The translations under genes and the position numbers were made by a program. A stretch of DNA of 64,000 bases from Apteryx mantelli (lineage: Eukaryota; Chordata; Aves; Apterygiformes; Apterygidae). This document shows positions 62,001 through 64,000 of this stretch, in pieces. Positions within the stretch are counted from its first letter, which is position 1; each line of letters opens with the position of its first letter. The stretch spans positions 2,037,424 through 2,101,423 of the forward strand of contig NC_089979.1 of NCBI RefSeq assembly GCF_036417845.1, given 5' to 3'. The notes under the pieces were generated by a model. The model saw only the letters and a list, made by a program, of their open reading frames with translations, did not search any database and was not told the origin of the DNA.

Positions 62001-63897
62001 CAAAATGAGGCATTCCTCCTCACTTTACAGGCTGGAAGCATCAGGTTTCTCCCTGGAGGGAGCAAAAGTAGCAATAAATTGGGAGCGTTTTGCAACCTTT
62101 GAGTTATGTCAGTTGGGTTGATCTTAATCCCCCCCAAAGGAAGACCGTGTGGTTTTAACTCAAAACATGTCCTCACTTCCCCTCAGCCCAGCAAGTTCTC
62201 CAGTTGTTCTTAGCATCCAAAGTGTAAAGATCTGATTGTGTTGTGGAATAATTGGGGCAGGGGGAAAGGTGTCTGTTTTTACTGTAAGTAATGCTGGAAT
62301 TTCTTGACCTTTGCCCACAGTGAACAAACAGTCGAGCTGCTGACCTGTTTCTTCTCCCTCTGTGGCTTCTTCTGTGCTTAGCACTGCTGTGCCAGACTCT
62401 GGGGGAGTCCCAGGGCTGTAACCCTCTTCTTGCCTGCAGGGACTCCAAGATCCCTGAGCCACCGGCGGGCCACAAGTGGAAGGAGGTGCGCTTCGACAAC
62501 ACGGTCACCTGGCTGGCCTCGTGGACCGAAAACATCCAGAACTCCTTGAAGTACATCATGCTGAACCCCAGCTCTAAGCTGAAGGTCAGAGCGTTGCTGC
62601 CGTTCAGGCAGAGCTGTTACCGTTTTGAGACACTGACCTTTTGCCAGGTGGAAAAATCAGGGTAAAGCAGAGATGTGCCCAACTGACAAAAATATATATG
62701 AAAAAAAAGGTGGCGGTGGGGGGGACAGGGAGACTGCAGATTAATTGGGATGCCCTTAGTAGGGAAGGGTAGGGCAGAGGTGACCACTTTAAGCATCAAA
62801 CCTGTTCCTGGTGACAAATCCCTGCTGTCAAACCTGTGCCTGTGCCACGCTGCTCACCTGCATTTGGGGAAGGCAGCTAAAAGCTGGGCAGGGGCTGAGA
62901 GGGTCCTTGGGGGACTGGAGCCCATGGAGGTGGGTTTGTTCAGGCCAGCAGACAGGGCAGGAGGAGGTGGAAATGCCGACTGTAGTGCCACGTGAATTGG
63001 AAGTGGGTGGACACAGTGGGGAGGGAAAAGTCATTTAAAGACGTTTCGTCAAAGGGATGCAACACAGTGTCGGAGGAGGAAGACGAAAATCCTGATTGCT
63101 TGGACAGCAGATCCTGCTAGGTGTAGCAGGGGGTTGATGCACCAGGGGATGGGACTGGGGAAACCAGGTGCTCTGGCATGCCTAGCACAGCCTCTGCATC
63201 GGTACGGAGGGACAGTTCCCACCTCAGGTCCTGCTGAGGAATCACTAATGTCATCCCAAAAGTTGGGATCCGCTGACCAGTACGTGCCCCGTGGTCCAGC
63301 CCCTGCTCATGTTACATGCAGCTTCTTCCTTCTCACTCCCAAGGCCAGATGAATGTTGGAAACCATGTGGAAGTGGTTCCAGAAAGCACATTGCATTGGT
63401 CCGTGCCAGTGTTGTCTGAGCAGCAGCAATCGTGGCCGTACAGCACCGGAGCGCTTGGCTCCTTGCTTGCCGTGTGCTGGCCTGAGCAGTTGGAGGGCAT
63501 CTTCAGACCGAGAGCAGCTCGGATGCAGTGGTGATCCTGGGTCTGGAGCAGCCAGCAGAGGGCATAGAAGCCCCAACTGAGCTTTTTCTGCTCTAATATT
63601 TCCACTTCGTAGATTAAAAAAGCCAAAAACATAAACAGTGGTTATTGAGCAATATTTAGACTCTGGAGGTTGTGTCCCCAGGAAAGGGTCTAGCTTGAGG
63701 GGATGGACAGATGATGGGGTGCTAGGTGGAAATATCTCTGCCTTTCTTCTCAGGGGGAGAAGGACTGGCAAAAGTATGAGGTAGCCCGGCGCTTAAAAGA
63801 TGTTGTCCACAAAATCCGTGCTCAGTACCAAGCCGACTGGAAGTCCAAGGAGATGAAAAAGCGGCAACGAGCAGTGGCCCTCTACTTCATCGATAAG
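49988..63897 (+). CDS. TOP1MT: TOP1MT long, TOP1-like isoform (partial, runs off right edge)
   Basis: Predicted type IB topoisomerase with a long charged N-terminal domain ahead of the shared core. Upstream exons 49988-50049, 50374-50473, 50652-50725, 51177-51270, 53440-53498 (or 54000-54061), 55294-55345 and 55476-56563 sum to 509-510 codons plus two bases, in phase with the core exon at 58175. The domain is Lys/Glu/Arg-rich with NLS-like KRKN and KGKKK stretches and SUMO-type motifs (VKEE, IKKE, IKQE). It ends KWKW, completing the WKWWEEE junction of nuclear TOP1. Human TOP1 has about 200 residues here. The core belongs to the TOP1MT branch. No mitochondrial signal is seen at this N-terminus, so nuclear location is inferred. 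Exon edges rest on splice signals and phase. Confidence 0.6.
50374..50473 (+). CDS. TOP1MT: TOP1MT long isoform, basic exon with KRKN
   Basis: Codes for [20 protein letters not shown] and then [13 protein letters not shown]. Acceptor TTTCCCCAG, donor CAG/GTAGGA. It enters in phase 2 and leaves in phase 0. KRK and KK clusters look NLS-like. Confidence 0.6.
50652..50725 (+). CDS. TOP1MT: TOP1MT long isoform, Lys-rich exon
   Basis: Codes for [20 protein letters not shown] and then NVIS plus two bases. Acceptor GAGCACAG, donor AGCAG/GTAACT. The phase fits both neighbours. Confidence 0.55.
51177..51270 (+). CDS. TOP1MT: TOP1MT long isoform, exon with VKEE
   Basis: Codes for [15 protein letters not shown] and then [12 protein letters not shown]. 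Acceptor TTTTTTGCCAAG, with a second AG three bases on; donor ACG/GTATGT. Phase 0 exit. VKEE fits the SUMO consensus. Confidence 0.55.
53440..53498 (+). CDS. TOP1MT: TOP1MT long isoform, candidate alternative exon a
   Basis: Codes for [19 protein letters not shown] plus AG. Acceptor CTCTTGCAG, donor CGAG/GTAGGT. It enters in phase 0 and leaves in phase 2, like the candidate exon at 54000, so only one of the two can be used in a transcript. Confidence 0.4.
54000..54061 (+). CDS. TOP1MT: TOP1MT long isoform, candidate alternative exon b
   Basis: Codes for [20 protein letters not shown] plus AA. Acceptor CTCTTGCAG, donor GAAA/GTGAGT. It has the same entry and exit phases as the exon at 53440. 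Either fits; both together break the frame. Confidence 0.4.
55294..55345 (+). CDS. TOP1MT: TOP1MT long isoform, Arg-rich exon
   Basis: Codes for [17 protein letters not shown] after completing the preceding codon. Acceptor TTGTTGCAG, donor CAGG/GTAGGA. Phase 2 entry and phase 0 exit fit both the exons before it and the large exon after it. Confidence 0.5.
55476..56563 (+). CDS. TOP1MT: TOP1MT long isoform, 1,088-nt charged exon
   Basis: A single open exon of 362 codons plus two bases, dominated by Lys, Glu, Arg and Gly. It has repeated KK, EE and RK clusters and probably no fixed fold. Acceptor TGCTGTTTCAG; donor AAATG/GTAAGT. The end NKWKW, with the last Trp codon split TG/G, corresponds to human TOP1 QKWKW just before WEEER. 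IKKE at 56088-56099 lies in KIKKEK, a hexamer also present in human TOP1. The plus strand is strongly purine-rich throughout. A frame this long, in phase with strong splice sites at both ends, argues for real coding. Confidence 0.75.
56937..56955 (+). promoter_or_regulatory. TOP1MT: ZNF143/STAF-like motif, mitochondrial TOP1MT promoter
   Basis: ACTACGTTTCCCAGAAGGC matches ACTACAATTCCCAGAATGC at 16 of 19 positions. It opens the CpG-rich stretch 56940-57300 and lies about 150 bp before the start codon at 57085. Confidence 0.6.
57052..57099 (+). repeat. Three 16-bp units, each with ATGATG
   Basis: GATGATGCTCGGCGGG occurs at 57052, 57068 and 57084 (the last slightly changed). Since 16 is not a multiple of three, each ATG pair is in a different frame. 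Only the third (57085) opens the TOP1MT frame; the first two give uORFs of 11 and 17 codons. Confidence 0.9.
57085..57284 (+). CDS. TOP1MT: TOP1MT mitochondrial first exon (targeting leader)
   Basis: Codes for 66 residues plus [22 protein letters not shown], then Arg/Val/Ala-rich sequence with [11 protein letters not shown]. Basic, acid-poor and able to form amphipathic helices, as matrix leaders do. Donor GACAG/GTGAGC leaves phase 2, so Arg is completed by the G of the exon at 58175. Confidence 0.82.
57085..63897 (+). CDS. TOP1MT: Mitochondrial DNA topoisomerase I, canonical isoform (partial, runs off right edge)
   Basis: Relaxes supercoils in mitochondrial DNA by a transient 3'-phosphotyrosyl break. 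Seven exons give the first 346 residues; human TOP1MT has 601 in all. Residues 1-67 form an Arg/Ala-rich leader with one Glu and two Asp, typical of mitochondrial targeting. The core then begins [20 protein letters not shown], as human TOP1MT begins [25 protein letters not shown] and [12 protein letters not shown] follow TOP1MT rather than nuclear TOP1. The window ends after YFIDK, four residues before the equivalent of catalytic Arg488, so the active site is outside. The gene is head to head with RHPN1. Confidence 0.9.
58175..58290 (+). CDS. TOP1MT: TOP1MT first shared core exon
   Basis: Codes for [20 protein letters not shown] and then [18 protein letters not shown]. Acceptor CCCAG, donor ACG/GTATGT, phase 1 exit. 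Its phase 2 entry accepts either the mitochondrial leader exon or the large charged exon. Confidence 0.95.
60283..60404 (+). CDS. TOP1MT: TOP1MT core exon 2
   Basis: Codes for [20 protein letters not shown], then [30 protein letters not shown] is near-invariant in type IB enzymes of animals. Acceptor TTCCTAG; donor AAG/GTATCT, phase 0 exit. Confidence 0.96.
60791..60913 (+). CDS. TOP1MT: TOP1MT core exon 3
   Basis: Forty-one codons: [20 protein letters not shown], then [20 protein letters not shown] and Q. IHKYFVDK is the TOP1MT form of this segment. Acceptor GCTCAG, donor CAG/GTGAGG. Confidence 0.96.
61462..61649 (+). CDS. TOP1MT: TOP1MT core exon 4
   Basis: Codes for [20 protein letters not shown] through [20 protein letters not shown] and [23 protein letters not shown] belongs to the DNA-clamp cap region. 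Acceptor TTTCAG; donor CAA/GTGAGT with a split Lys codon. Confidence 0.97.
62440..62584 (+). CDS. TOP1MT: TOP1MT core exon 5
   Basis: Codes for [20 protein letters not shown], then [20 protein letters not shown] and LNPSSKLK. Acceptor CTGCAG, donor AAG/GTCAGA, phase 0 exit. Confidence 0.97.
63754..63897 (+). CDS. TOP1MT: TOP1MT core exon 6, last in window
   Basis: Forty-eight codons from [20 protein letters not shown] to [11 protein letters not shown]. Acceptor TTCTCAG, donor AAG/GTACCC. The next exon, with the equivalent of catalytic Arg488, starts beyond 64000. Confidence 0.96.
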
Positions 63898-64000
63898 GTA
63901 CCCGTGGCCTCACCCCGGCCCCCAGATCCCTCATACCTGGTGGGGTTGGGGCTTAGTTTATCAGATCCCTCCCATCTGTGTTTTCCTTAGTGTCTGCTGG

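Noticed and set aside
49988-63897. The topoisomerase as nuclear TOP1 itself
   Set aside because: Core segments ([30 protein letters not shown]), the mitochondrial leader exon and linkage to RHPN1 all point to TOP1MT; only the upstream head is TOP1-like.

Overview
The window looks like vertebrate nuclear DNA from a sauropsid, most likely a bird. The evidence is two intron-rich vertebrate genes with GT-AG splice sites, CR1/L3-type LINE remnants, several CpG islands and GC-rich minisatellites. The two genes lie head to head in the order known around human TOP1MT and RHPN1 at 8q24.3. I cannot name the species.

RHPN1 (rhophilin-1), minus strand, about 5.5-45.8 kb. I can join 15 coding exons whose phases all agree (44925 down to 8583). 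They give one 675-residue protein with the family's order of HR1 (Rho-GTP binding), BRO1 and PDZ domains. A CpG-island promoter lies at 45.45-45.95 kb. A G-run minisatellite sits between it and the start codon. A 3' UTR probably runs to a poly(A) signal near 5.5 or 7.3 kb. From 1 to 5.4 kb I see only a 21-bp minisatellite and unrecognised sequence.

TOP1MT (type IB DNA topoisomerase), plus strand, about 49.1 kb to beyond the right edge. Six core exons (58175-63897) match mitochondrial topoisomerase I better than nuclear TOP1. The catalytic residues lie in exons past the window. Two different 5' ends can splice in phase into the same first core exon. One is a short exon at 57085-57284 in its own CpG island; it encodes an arginine-rich, acid-poor leader that looks like a mitochondrial targeting sequence. 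The other is a chain of upstream exons from 49988 that ends in a 1,088-nt exon coding for Lys/Glu-rich sequence. It joins the core through a split tryptophan codon that rebuilds the WKWWEEE junction of nuclear TOP1. One locus therefore appears able to make a mitochondrial enzyme and a large TOP1-like enzyme with a charged N-terminal domain of about 510 residues. A matching ZNF143/STAF-like promoter motif lies upstream of each 5' end. This two-headed TOP1MT is the most notable feature of the window.

The remaining DNA is intronic or intergenic. It holds LINE remnants, simple repeats and AT-rich intervals that may be regulatory. I found no virus-like element, CRISPR array or convincing structural RNA gene.
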